Shown piece after piece: positions 42,083-51,123 of a stretch of DNA of 64,000 nt. The stretch covers positions 1 through 64,000 of the forward strand of contig CBDBJK010000037.1 of NCBI GenBank assembly GCA_965206395.1. The letters are read 5' to 3'. This DNA is from CBDBJK01 sp965206395 (GTDB lineage: Bacteria; Chloroflexota; Dehalococcoidia; Lucifugimonadales; CATOSD01). The stretch's first letter is position 1. Each line of letters opens with the position of its first letter. The notes below the pieces were generated by a model. That model was not told the DNA's origin and searched no databases. It worked only from the letters and a program-made list of their open reading frames with translations. A program made the position numbers and the translations under genes.

Positions 42083-43141
42083 CTAGCCAGCGACCATCGG
42101 GTACACGTGGAGACTGCGCGAAGTCTCCACTGGCAACAGGCTCTTGCTCCAGGTCTTGCCGCCGTCGCCGCTGCTGTAAACCTGACCGTAGCCCGCGCAG
42201 CAATATACATTGGACGGCGCGGCGCGGTCTATAGCAATCTGGAACATTCGGCTTGGCGGCGTGTCGCCTATGTCTACTCGCTCCCAGGATTCTCCTATGT
42301 CGTTGCTACGGAACAGCATCCCCGCTTCCTCTGTGCCTTGAGGCGCGCCGCCTCCGCCTGCACCTGCGGCCAGGTACATTATTGAAGGGTCGTCTGGCGA
42401 TACCAGCAAGCCTCGACAGTAAGAGCCTCCGGGGAACATCTCCCCGAAGCGTACGTGCTCCCAGCGTTGCCCTCGGTCTCGACTTCTGAACATAGCCACC
42501 TGCGTAATGATGTAGACGACGCCGGGAGCGGCAGAACTGACCTGCACACCATGCAAGTCGACTGTGTTGTTTCGAACATAGAGTCCGTCGGTAATGGAAT
42601 CCCAGCTATCTCCGCCGTCCCTGCTTGCCAGCAAGCCGCCGACTTCGACCGCGCCGTACATATCGCTCGGGTCGGATGGATCGACGGCTATGCCGATGAC
42701 TCGCTTGGCAAGCGGTGGCATGTAGGAAGTCACGTCGGGGTAGGCAATTCTATCGGTGTTCATCTTTTGCCAGCTTTCGCCGCCGTTCTCGGAGCGATAG
42801 ATGGCGCACGGCTCGTAGCCCGCGTAGATGACGTTAGGATTATTGGGGTGGAACGCCAGCGACCATACGTCATGCCCGTCGCGAGGCGCTTCGAGGGCTT
42901 CCCAATGCTCCCCCCGGTCATTACTGCGATAAGGCCCGTTCTGCGTGCCAGCGTAAACAATTGCAGGGTCATCAGGATGCACCAGTAATGCTCTCACCTG
43001 GGGTTCTGCTGGCAGACCTTTTGTAATGCTCTGCCATTCGTCGTCGCCTTCGGTACGGCGATAAAGGCCGCCCACGCTGATGTTCTCGCCCTCTCCGGCC
43101 ATGCCGATGTATACGTGTGTCCGATGATCGTTCGCAGTCAT
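42083..43141 (-). CDS. BNR/sialidase-like beta-propeller protein
   Basis: 352 residues with repeated Asp-box-like motifs: GLYRRTEGDDEWQSI, GPYRSNDRGEHWEAL, AIYRSENGGESWQKM, GLLASRDGGDSWDSI, FRSRDRGQRWEHV and LFRSNDIGESWERV, QVYSSGDGGKTWSKS. Each is S-x-D-x-G-x-x-W, the signature of BNR/YCF48-type propeller blades. No signal peptide or catalytic sialidase residues are clear, so it is more likely a binding or exposure-monitoring protein than an enzyme. It is divergent from none of its neighbours; the LLM oxidoreductase gene lies upstream. Confidence 0.82.
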   Translation of the reverse strand: MTANDHRTHVYIGMAGEGENISVGGLYRRTEGDDEWQSITKGLPAEPQVRALLVHPDDPAIVYAGTQNGPYRSNDRGEHWEALEAPRDGHDVWSLAFHPNNPNVIYAGYEPCAIYRSENGGESWQKMNTDRIAYPDVTSYMPPLAKRVIGIAVDPSDPSDMYGAVEVGGLLASRDGGDSWDSITDGLYVRNNTVDLHGVQVSSAAPGVVYIITQVAMFRSRDRGQRWEHVRFGEMFPGGSYCRGLLVSPDDPSIMYLAAGAGGGGAPQGTEEAGMLFRSNDIGESWERVDIGDTPPSRMFQIAIDRAAPSNVYCCAGYGQVYSSGDGGKTWSKSLLPVETSRSLHVYPMVAG

Positions 43142-43199
43142 CGTAGTCTCCTCCCTATCCAGAACGCTAATTGAGCTATTGAGCCGAGTGTCTACTATG

Positions 43200-44387
43200 C
43201 TAGTCCGCAGGTACGGCAGCTTTGATCATGCCCTTGAAGGCGGGCATGATGTCTTCGGCGAATCGCTGAAGTTGCTCAAGGATGACCGCTTGAGGAGTGC
43301 CGACGGGATGGCTCACGCTAATCCTGTCAAGGCCAGGGTATTGCTCCTCCAGCCCCTTGAGCTGTTCGATAATCTGGTCTGGCGGGCCGCAAAGGTAACC
43401 ACCCGCTTCTACCGCCGCATCCAGGGTCGGAAGGCCGGCGGTTGGCGCTTTCTTGGGGTCGCTCATGTCCTCGATCTGCTGGTCGCTGAGGGCGCGAACG
43501 AGTCGCAGCGGGCCGAACATCTTCAGATTTTCTTCGTAGTACTTGGCGGCTTCCTTGATGCCTTTCTCCTGGCTTTCCGCAATATAGAAGTGGAACCCAA
43601 AGCTGAGTCCCTCGCCCAACTCTGCATCGCGTCCGGCGCGCACCTGAGCGTCTCTAAAGTCTTCTATCACCTTGTTCATTGCCCCACCCTCGGCAACTCC
43701 GCCGCCGATGACGCCCTGGATTCCGTGCTTCGCCATGAAATCAAGGGCGCGCTGTGTACCGCCCTGTATGGGCTGCCAGCACTCGACCGGACGACTCAGC
43801 GGACGCGGCACCAGTGTGATTTCCTTCAGGTCATAGCCGCGATAGGGAACGTCCGGTGGGATGTTGTAGTACTTGCCGTGATGGGAGAACGACGCCTCGT
43901 TGAAGGCCTTGAAGATGACATCCACCTGTTCCTCGAACAGCTCCCGGTTGGCGGGTTGGTCGAGCAAAGGCGAACCGAAAGTCTCTACTTCCCGCGTGTG
44001 GTATCCTCGCCCCACGCCAAAGATTATGCGTCCTCCAGAGAGGACATCGGCGGTCGCAAAGTCTTCAGCAAGCCTTAAAGGATGCCACATCGGCGCGATG
44101 TTGAAGCCACACCCAAACCGGAGATTCTTGGTCAGATGCGTGAGATGGAGCGCAAGCATAAGGACATTCGGAATGCACTCGTACCCCTCCGGCTGAAAGT
44201 GATGCTCTGCCATCCAGAAGGTGTCGTATCCCAGGCCATCCATCAGTTGGGCAATGGCTTGAGCCTTGTCATAGACCATTACCAGACTCTCGTTGGGGAA
44301 TAGGCGGTCGTTTACGGCTGTTCCCGCGTACCCAACGTTGTCCATGTCAATGTGACCGGCGTAAAGGCTGTCAAACTTGGTAATCAT
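43200..44387 (-). CDS. LLM-class flavin-dependent oxidoreductase
   Basis: 395 residues from ATG 44387, where AAGAGG precedes the start; the longer frame from 44447 lacks a site. It has the bacterial-luciferase-like pattern: TFWMAEHHFQPEGYECIPNVL near residue 50, LRFGCGFNIAPMWHPLRLAEDFA near 85, GRIIFGVGRGYHTREVETFG near 115 and the Asp/Arg stretch of the C-terminus. The active centre carries a flavin site. It lies 58 bases upstream of the BNR-like gene, same direction, so the two may share a transcript. The substrate is unknown. Confidence 0.9.
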   Translation of the reverse strand: MITKFDSLYAGHIDMDNVGYAGTAVNDRLFPNESLVMVYDKAQAIAQLMDGLGYDTFWMAEHHFQPEGYECIPNVLMLALHLTHLTKNLRFGCGFNIAPMWHPLRLAEDFATADVLSGGRIIFGVGRGYHTREVETFGSPLLDQPANRELFEEQVDVIFKAFNEASFSHHGKYYNIPPDVPYRGYDLKEITLVPRPLSRPVECWQPIQGGTQRALDFMAKHGIQGVIGGGVAEGGAMNKVIEDFRDAQVRAGRDAELGEGLSFGFHFYIAESQEKGIKEAAKYYEENLKMFGPLRLVRALSDQQIEDMSDPKKAPTAGLPTLDAAVEAGGYLCGPPDQIIEQLKGLEEQYPGLDRISVSHPVGTPQAVILEQLQRFAEDIMPAFKGMIKAAVPAD

Positions 44388-44554
44388 TATGCACCTCTTA
44401 GCTGAGCGAATTATAGTAACTAGAATGGCATTATTGTAATCGAGCATGATACTCTGTCAACCCGATAATTGACAGAGCCTGGCGTCTCTCGTATCTTTGA
44501 GGCGGTATTAGGAGTGCCCACGAAGAATTCACCCGCAATACAGAGGAGAACAAG

Positions 44555-45220
44555 ATGGCAGATAAAAAGGGCAAAGGATTGCTAATGGTCTGGGTTGATG
44601 TGCCCAAAGACAAGGAAGACGAACTCAATCACTGGTATAACGAGGAGCATCTGGCCCAAATACTTTCTATGCCAGGGGTGCTGAACGCCGCACGCTATGA
44701 GGCGGTAATGAGTGGCCCCAAGCACCTCGCCTGCTACGAGCTTGAAAGCCCCGATGTCTTTCAGAGCAATGAGTACAGGCAGATGCAGAAAAACCCTTCA
44801 GATTTGACAAAGCAACTATCGCTTCAGACCATTGCCACCACCTTCATCAGGGGCATCTATGAGGTTATCCATCCGTCTGAGGTGTCGCCAGATATCGCCG
44901 CAAGCGACATGGCCCCCGCACTCCAGATCGGACGCATGGGAGTTCCTTCGGAGGTTGAGGACGAGTTTAACGACTGGTACAACACCATTTACGTGCCCAA
45001 CTACGAAAAGGTGCCAGAGGTCATAAGGGGGAGGCGCTACCGGGTCGTGAGCGGCGAACCAAAATACATGACCGTCTACGAGTTCGAGCACGAGAAGGTC
45101 TCTGAAAGCGCGGAATGGGCCGCTCAACGAGATATAGACCCGCTTACGCATCGGATTCGACCTCAGATGCAGCATGCCACCGGATCCCCGGGCATCTGGA
45201 AGAAGACCTTTCAGCTATAA
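44555..45220 (+). CDS. Two-repeat EthD/dimeric alpha-beta-barrel protein
   Basis: 221 residues with two similar halves: GLLMVWVDVPKDKEDELNHWYNEEHLAQILSMPGV-type at residues 8-45 and QIGRMGVPSEVEDEFNDWYNTIYVPNYEKVPEV at residues 126-160. Each has the E-x-E-x-N-x-W-Y-N block followed by an R-Y segment (AARYEAV; RGRRYRVV), typical of DUF4286/EthD-like stress-response barrels. Fused domains form an internal dimer. Possible role: binding small aromatics, as in EthD-like proteins. AGAGGAG precedes ATG 44555. Confidence 0.8.
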   Translation: MADKKGKGLLMVWVDVPKDKEDELNHWYNEEHLAQILSMPGVLNAARYEAVMSGPKHLACYELESPDVFQSNEYRQMQKNPSDLTKQLSLQTIATTFIRGIYEVIHPSEVSPDIAASDMAPALQIGRMGVPSEVEDEFNDWYNTIYVPNYEKVPEVIRGRRYRVVSGEPKYMTVYEFEHEKVSESAEWAAQRDIDPLTHRIRPQMQHATGSPGIWKKTFQL

Positions 45221-45281
45221 GTAACACCGATCCAAGTGTCTTTATCCAAAGTCCAATTCAAATTAACGCCAGGAGAACGCC

Positions 45282-46874
45282 ATGCCCACGCTGTACGCCG
45301 ACACTGTCCTTCGCAACACTAACGTCATTACCATTGACCCACGAAACCCTCGCGCGCAGGCCGTTGCCATACGAAGTGGCAGGTTCGTTGCTGTCGGCGA
45401 TAACGATAGCGTAAGCGAACTTGTGGGGCCTGAAACGACCGTCGTTGACCTGCCCGGCAAGACTGTGCTACCCGGCTTCATCGACGCTCACATCCACGTC
45501 CTGAGTAGCGGCATTCGGCACGTCATGGCTGCCGATTGCGACCAGCGCAACATCGCCGCCATCCAGGACACGCTTCGAGAACGCACAAGCAAGGCGGCTC
45601 CTAGCGAATGGATTCAAGGTTTCAAATTCGACGATACAAAAACTGTCGAGAACCGCTTTCTGTTCAAACAAGACCTCGACGCTGTAAGCACAGAGGTTCC
45701 TATCATGGTGTCGCACCGCGCGGGCCACGTCTACTACATGAACTCGAAGGCCCTCGAACTCGCGGGATTCAACAACGAGACCCCGGACCCGCACGGTGGT
45801 CGGCTAGGCCACGACGCCGCGACAGGCGAGCTTAACGGCGTCATCTACGAGAGAGCGATAGACAGCGTCCGAAGCATGCTGCCTTCGGTGACGCCAGAGG
45901 TGCGACGGGAGGGGTTGAAGCTCATCTGCAACATGCTGACTCAGGTTGGTTTGACCAGCGTCCACGACGCCCGCGTCTCCAACGACGAACTGTATACCTA
46001 TCAAGAGGGACGAGATAACGGCGACCTCAGCCTTCGCGCCTATATGCTCATGGGACAGGAAATCTTCCCCGCGCTCAGGGACGCGGGCCTCAAGAGCGGC
46101 TTCGGCGATGACCGTCTGCGCATTGGAGGCATCAAGATGGTCTCGGACGGCGCAATTGCGACGCGCACCGCATACCTGTCCGAACCCTACATTGGCAGCG
46201 ACGACGACCACGGCATCCTCGCTATGAGTCCAGAGGAGACTGAAGAAAAAGTCATGGAAATGCACCGGGCCGGATTCCAAGTGTGCATCCATGCCAACGG
46301 CGACCTCGCCATCGACATGGTGCTTACGGCATACGAGAAGGCTCAAGCCGCCTATCCTCGGCGCGACACACGACATCGCATCGAACACTGCACTCTGGTC
46401 AACCCAGACCTGCTCAAACGGATGAAAGCGTTAGGCGCTGTGGCTACGCCGTTTTGCACCTACGTCTACTATCACGGTGAAAAGATGCCTTTTTACGGCG
46501 AGGAGCGGTTGAAGTGGATGTTTGCGCAGCGTTCATTCATCGACAGCGGCGTAATCTCAACAGGCGCTACGGACTACCCGCCGGGGCCATTCGAACCTCT
46601 TATGGGAATACAGGCGTGCGTTACCCGCACCGATAGCTCAGGCAAGGTTTGGGGTGAGAATCAGAAGGTCTCAATCGAGGAGGCGCTGAAGCTTTATACT
46701 CTTAACGGAGCCTACGCGTCGTTTGAAGAGCACTCGAAAGGTTCTGTCGAGGCGGGCAAGCTTGCCGACCTCGTTGTTCTCGGCGCTGACCCTACCCAGG
46801 TTGACCCGATGACCATCAAAGACATTCAGATAGAACGGACGATAGTCGGCGGCGAGGTGGTGTACGAGGCATAA
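45282..46874 (+). CDS. YtcJ-like amidohydrolase
   Basis: 530 residues. The metal-binding motifs of the amidohydrolase superfamily are visible: GFIDAHIHVLSSG near residue 70 (HxH), VCIHANGDLAIDMV near 340, RHRIEHCTLVNPDLL near 372 and STGATDYPPGPF near 430. YTLNGAYASFEEHSKGSVEAGKLADLVVL closes it. YtcJ-type proteins belong to the D-aminoacylase/exoenzyme group and hydrolyse C-N bonds; the substrate is unknown. GGAG precedes ATG 45282, and it follows the EthD-like gene at 61 bases. Confidence 0.9.
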   Translation: MPTLYADTVLRNTNVITIDPRNPRAQAVAIRSGRFVAVGDNDSVSELVGPETTVVDLPGKTVLPGFIDAHIHVLSSGIRHVMAADCDQRNIAAIQDTLRERTSKAAPSEWIQGFKFDDTKTVENRFLFKQDLDAVSTEVPIMVSHRAGHVYYMNSKALELAGFNNETPDPHGGRLGHDAATGELNGVIYERAIDSVRSMLPSVTPEVRREGLKLICNMLTQVGLTSVHDARVSNDELYTYQEGRDNGDLSLRAYMLMGQEIFPALRDAGLKSGFGDDRLRIGGIKMVSDGAIATRTAYLSEPYIGSDDDHGILAMSPEETEEKVMEMHRAGFQVCIHANGDLAIDMVLTAYEKAQAAYPRRDTRHRIEHCTLVNPDLLKRMKALGAVATPFCTYVYYHGEKMPFYGEERLKWMFAQRSFIDSGVISTGATDYPPGPFEPLMGIQACVTRTDSSGKVWGENQKVSIEEALKLYTLNGAYASFEEHSKGSVEAGKLADLVVLGADPTQVDPMTIKDIQIERTIVGGEVVYEA

Positions 46875-46933
46875 GTGCAGATATATTGCTTCTTTGGGAA
46901 TTGGAAGCGCCTATGTCAGGGGCTAAACTGAAG

Positions 46934-47008
46934 TGAGCCGGGTGGGATTCGAACCCACGACACTCGGATTAAAAGTCCGATGCTCTGACCAAACTGAGCT
47001 ACCGGCCC
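46934..47008 (-). tRNA. tRNA-Lys (anticodon UUU)
   Basis: 75 bases on the minus strand that form a cloverleaf: acceptor GGGCCGG pairs with CCGGCTC (one G-U), the D-arm reads TAGCTCAGTTTGGTCAGAGC, the anticodon loop CTTTTAA has anticodon TTT in a 5-bp stem, and the T-arm is GTGGGTTCGAATCCCAC. Discriminator A; CCA is not encoded. It stands alone between two protein genes. Confidence 0.97.
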
Positions 47009-47187
47009 ACGCGATGACGATGGGGTAGATGTACAAGTCGACGGTCAAATGTAACCGCTTTCGCCGTGACAGCTTTTAGACACTAGGTATGATAGCTCTC
47101 CTCTGGCTCTGCTGGCAAGCATCTTTTGCCTCGCTTCCATAGGACTGACAGCCTATTGGTGACTCTCAATTTAGCTAGCGGAGAGGA

Positions 47188-47508
47188 TTATTCGCGCGCT
47201 ACACCTCCTGTCGCCGTAGGGTGCCAGTCAATCAGAAGCCATCCCTGGTAATAATTATTGATGAATTGAAGATCGTCATAACTTTCGGCCTCGACGACCA
47301 TGACACTCGGTGCTTGACGCCCGTTGACTCCCCAAGAACCTATAAGCTTGCAAGTAGGAGGCAGTTTAGATGGAAAGTCTCTTACTTTGGCCCAGAAATC
47401 GGGAAGCGCTTCCGGCAAGCTGCCAGTCTGTCGTAATGCCATAATGTCAGCCTCAGTAGCCTCAACAGAAGCCCCTACATTGTAAAAACCAACGAAGGTT
47501 ATTGCCAT
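47188..47508 (-). CDS. DUF3303-like small protein
   Basis: 106 residues. ITFVGFYNVGASVEATEADI at the start, LPPTCKLIGSWGVNGRQAPSVMVVEAES in the middle and DDLQFINNYYQGWLLIDWHPT at the end agree with the DUF3303 family of small alpha-beta barrel proteins. No signal or membrane segment is seen. A function is not known. Its neighbour on the left is tRNA-Lys and on the right about 230 bases without a gene. Confidence 0.7.
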   Translation of the reverse strand: MAITFVGFYNVGASVEATEADIMALRQTGSLPEALPDFWAKVRDFPSKLPPTCKLIGSWGVNGRQAPSVMVVEAESYDDLQFINNYYQGWLLIDWHPTATGGVARE

Positions 47509-47737
47509 ACGAACACACCTTGCTCCGTTTGATGAATTTCACAAATAGACGGGAATCGATCACATAAAAAATTTGCTATGCCGCAATAATCCGCCCTCAA
47601 GCGTTCTGATCCCTTTAGGGTGTGAAAACGGCAAGCCAATTGAAAGGTTCTGGGGCTGATAAACAGATGCAGTCAAGAAAGGGTCGGGTATATGGAGAGT
47701 CTCTACTACTTCGCGGCAGAGGTCAAAAGGGGCTTTT

Positions 47738-48643
47738 CTAACCTTCCTGGTTTTCGTTTAGCCTGTCGCCCATCTCTTTCAGGAAATCCTCAACGTCTGG
47801 GGATAGGGACACACCTTCCTCTTCCTCTGGCGATGGCTCGGAACCCGACAGAACGCGGTCGTAGTAAGTCTCCAGTTGTTCGATCAGGTTCTTGACAGAA
47901 GAGTTCTCTTCCACCGCACTACTGATGTCCACGTATTGCTGCTGACCACGGTTGGAGTCGGCCAGGGAGTTGGGGAACCCGTACATGGCACACAAGACTT
48001 CCATCAAACGCGAGGCCCCCATGTGATCCTCGTCTAGCTGCACGTACTGCGGAAGATGCACCATCAGGTTGGTGCTTTCTATATTTTCCTCATCAAGGGA
48101 TTCGCTGACAAGGTTAATAATACTGGTCGGCCCCTGGTATGTGCTTTTTCTAACTGAGACAAGCCCTTCTGTCTTTTCTAACTGGTCTCCTTTGAGGCTA
48201 CCGGTGACGAGCAGGCGGCGAGTGTGCGGAACCGAGTCATACATACCACCAATACGGCAATATTCCTTGACCTCGAAATGCTTGAGCAGCGTTACAATCG
48301 CGTCCGTGTAATCCTCTCCCATAGCGTGAGGCTCTCGCAGGTGCAGGAACAGGAAATCCTTGCCGTCATCCTCACTGCGAGCGTAATGGACTATGCTGTT
48401 AGGGGTGTTGAGTGTGCGACGACCGGCTACAATGCGCGTGCGGGGCCTATATCGAGTGAAGTCGAAATAAGTGCCTGGTCGGGCGAGCCTTCCCAGTTCC
48501 TTCGCGCCCAAATAACGCTCGAGCTTTGTCAGGACTATTGTCCCCACTCGTCCAACGTCCACCCAGGGACGCAGCATGACAATTGCACAAGGGTTGCGCA
48601 ACTCCGGAACTGGCTCTATTAGTTCAAATTCACCGACTCTCAT
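47738..48643 (-). CDS. PAC2-family (proteasome assembly chaperone-like) protein
   Basis: 301 residues from ATG 48643 (AGGA before it; the longer frame to 48703 reads through the upstream region). The PAC2 pattern is visible: VMLRPWVDVGRVGTIVLTKLERYL near residue 25, FLFLHLREPHAMGEDYTDAIV near 100, RIGGMYDSVPHTRRLLVTGSL near 130 and LVSESLDEENIESTNLMVHLPQYV near 185. An acidic, coiled tail (EEEEGVSLSPDVEDFLKEMGD) follows. In actinobacteria and archaea PAC2 proteins accompany proteasome parts; here no partner is near, so the role is open. Confidence 0.82.
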   Translation of the reverse strand: MRVGEFELIEPVPELRNPCAIVMLRPWVDVGRVGTIVLTKLERYLGAKELGRLARPGTYFDFTRYRPRTRIVAGRRTLNTPNSIVHYARSEDDGKDFLFLHLREPHAMGEDYTDAIVTLLKHFEVKEYCRIGGMYDSVPHTRRLLVTGSLKGDQLEKTEGLVSVRKSTYQGPTSIINLVSESLDEENIESTNLMVHLPQYVQLDEDHMGASRLMEVLCAMYGFPNSLADSNRGQQQYVDISSAVEENSSVKNLIEQLETYYDRVLSGSEPSPEEEEGVSLSPDVEDFLKEMGDRLNENQEG

Positions 48644-49847
48644 GAGAATATCCTGACAGACCTTGCGAATTTGTGCAAGCCCTTTTGCACTCACAGGGTG
48701 CAAAATTCGCTATCTAGCGTCTATCGTAGACCGCTGGAAAAGGAGAATGCAGAGTTTTTCAGAGAACGGATAAGGCAGTGTGCAAGAGCAACATACCCTT
48801 TCCAAAGATACACCCATCGAGCGAGTCTTACATCTTATCGCTTGTACGACACGCTCCGACGACACCAGTGCGGAGCAATCCGGTCGTGTGGAAATTCTTG
48901 ATGTTAGGTATCGCCGCGAAAGTTTTGCGACTGAATTTTAGCTTCATTTTACCAGTGTTATGGCTTCTGGCCCTAGCCTGCTCTCAAGCGACCTCACCAC
49001 CTGCGTCGCCAACGCCTATTGCCACTCCAAGCCAGACGCAATCGAGCGAGGCGACAGCCGTGGGTCAATCGGAATCCGACGCTTCTCCAACGCCCGCGGC
49101 CACCAGTGGGCTGACTCGCGAGTCCCTTCGAGTCCCCACAGAGCCTCCTCCCGACCTGGACACTAGCATCGCCAGTGTCTCTCTGGAAGAGGTGATATTC
49201 GACACGTTCGACGGTGGATCTATCGCGCTTTCCTCGGCTGACGAGAGCACAATCGAGCGGCTGCGCGATCTCATCAAGCCCATCTATATCCCGAAGTACG
49301 ATCCGATAGAGGAAGGCGACTGGCTACGCGATACAGATATGGTTATCGGTTACGCGTCGCAGAATGGCGAAGCCTTTGCCTATCCTATCAAGATTCTGAA
49401 CTTCCATGAGATCGTCAATGATGTCATCGACGGCGTGCCCGTGCTGATATCGTACTGCCCGCTTTGCGCAAGCGGCGTGGTCTACAGCAGAGAGTTGGAC
49501 GGCGACATCCTGCTCTTTGGCAACACAAGCGCGCTTTTCGAGTCGGACCTGGTAATGTTCGACCATCAGACCGGTTCATACTGGTTTCAGGTGCTTGGAG
49601 AAGCTATCGTCGGGCCGCTCACCCGCAAGCGGCTGACGATGCTCCCCTCGACGACGATCACCTGGGTCAATGGAAAGAATTGCACCCCGACACTCAAATT
49701 TTGAGCCGAGACCTGGGTCTGAGGCGCGAAGGCTCTTACGACCGTGACCCTTTCGCGAGCTACGCAGACCGCGTGAATAGAGGGCAATTCGCTTTTCCCG
49801 TAAGTGAGAAAAAGCTGGACGACCGGCTGCTCCCGGGCGACAAGGTA

Positions 49848-50740
49848 TAGTCAATCCACTTTATAACCATATGGTATGATCAACGACATTATGACTTACA
49901 GCATGGACTTGAGGAAAAGAGTGGTTGGCTTTGTAAACGAAGGTGGAAGCAAGACGAAGGCATCACGTCGCTTTGAGGTCAGCCTGTGGTGCGTCAACGA
50001 CTGGTGTAAGCGTGAAGACCTCGCACCAAAAGTTCAATCACTGAGGCATCGCAAGATAGACAAAGAGGCGTTGCGTCGGCACGTACGACTTTATCCTGAT
50101 GCTTTACTGAGAGAGCGTGCTGAAGTATTCGGGGTGCATATCAACGCTGTGTGGTCAATGATGCGTAAGATGGAGTTGACGCACAAAAAAAGCGATGTGC
50201 TACAGCGAGAGAAACCATGAAAAGCGTATCGAGTATCTGAGGACACTGCGCCAGGTTGTCAAGGACAAAGGAAGTGAGCACATAGTGTATCTGGATGAGA
50301 GTGGATTTGAGCGCACAACTCACAGAGCGCATGGTTGGGGTCTTCGGGGGAAGAAGGTATACGGTGAACGCAGTGGCAAAAGGCGTCCTCGCACCAGCCT
50401 GATCTCTGCCAAACAGGGCAAAAGGCTGCTCGCTCCTATCCTGTTCGAAGGCAGCACCAACGCTACCTTGTTCAACTACTGGCTCCAGAGCCACTTGTTC
50501 AAAGAACTGGCCCAAAGCTCAACGTTAATCATGGACAATGCAACCTTTCACAAGACCGCTGCAACAAGGCAAATTATTGAGCAAGCTGGACACACTCTCC
50601 TCTTTCTGCCGCCGTACTCGCCAGACTTCAATCCAATCGAACAGGACTTTGCAATCATGAAAAGACGAAGGCAGTTTCTTCCTGCCGACACCACAATCGA
50701 CGAAGTCGTGAGATCGTATGTATATTATCTGGAATGACTA
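49848..50740 (+). mobile_element. IS630-family insertion sequence, copy B
   Basis: 893 bases between TA at 49846-49847 and TA at 50741-50742, with imperfect inverted ends (TAGTCAATCC at left against TAGTCATTCC read from the right). It is shorter than copy A (19162-20410) and has different ends, so it belongs to another subgroup. Removing it together with one TA restores the DUF3179 reading frame exactly. Confidence 0.88.
49891..50737 (+). CDS. IS630-family transposase, two frames joined at an A7 tract
   Basis: Frame 1 starts at ATG 49891 with MTYSMDLRKRVVGFVNEGG, a helix-turn-helix (KTKASRRFEVSLWCVNDW) and reaches ELTHKK at an A7 tract near 50184-50190. Frame 2 (from about 50195) continues MCYSERNHEKRIEYL and holds the DDE domain: HIVYLDESGFERTT, LIMDNATFHKT and FLPPYSPDFNPIEQDFAIMK. 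Joining needs a +1 shift or one A less, as in IS630 copy A. Full product is about 280 residues by frame. It could be active. Confidence 0.82.
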
Positions 50741-51085
50741 TAATTGGAATCCAGGTGGGCGAAAACCACAAAGCCTACCCGCTGACCAACCGGACAGACG
50801 AGGTTATCAACGATGTGGTTAGCGGTCTGGGGGTCGTCGTCGTAGTCCGAGCCAATGGGCCAACTGGGTTTGCCTATCTGAGCGCGCTAGATGACCAAAC
50901 GCTCACATTCAGCCTCAACGATGGCGTTCTGGAGGATGCCGAGACTGGAAGCGCGTGGGACGACAGTGGGCGGGCCATCTTAGGGCCTATGGCTGGCGCG
51001 CAACTCATGCCAGTGCCCTCACGCGCGAGCTTCTGGTTTTCGCTGGTAGGCTCGCTGCCAGGAATAGAGCTACACATACCCTAGC

Positions 51086-51115
51086 GTACGGGACGTTCAA
51101 TTGAACGCCCCGTAC
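51086..51115. terminator. Perfect-looking hairpin between convergent genes
   Basis: GTACGGG and CCCGTAC enclose CGTTCAATTGAACG, itself a palindrome; a single A-C mismatch breaks the stem. It lies two bases after the DUF3179 stop and nine before the ScyD/ScyE stop. There is no strong T-run, so it may be a processing or blocking hairpin rather than a textbook terminator. Confidence 0.5.
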
Positions 51116-51123
51116 TTCTGTAG

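Larger units (their letters stand above)
48901..51084 (+). pseudogene. DUF3179 lipoprotein split by an IS630 element and a frameshift
   Basis: Begins at ATG 48901 with a lipoprotein signal (FILPVLWLLALAC) and a Thr/Pro-rich linker. The DUF3179 domain has PIYIPKYDPIEEGDWLRDTDMVIGY and LISYCPLCASGVVYSRE with a Cys pair in a C-P-L-C motif, a known feature of the family. In the GGG run at 49664-49666 one G seems missing: adding it gives TWGQWKELHPDTQI and then LLPGDKV. There IS630 copy B sits at TA, and the text resumes as IGIQVGENHKAYPLTNRTDEV to the end at 51084. A normal protein would be about 425 residues. Loss of function is likely unless the IS is absent in some cells. Confidence 0.85.

Noticed and set aside
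42455..42988. 177-codon plus-strand frame in the BNR-like gene
   Set aside because: Antisense to regular S-x-D-x-G-x-x-W repeats; repetitive text is a mirror image.
46875..46933. Terminator after the amidohydrolase gene
   Set aside because: No clear stem with T-run; only tRNA sequence follows.
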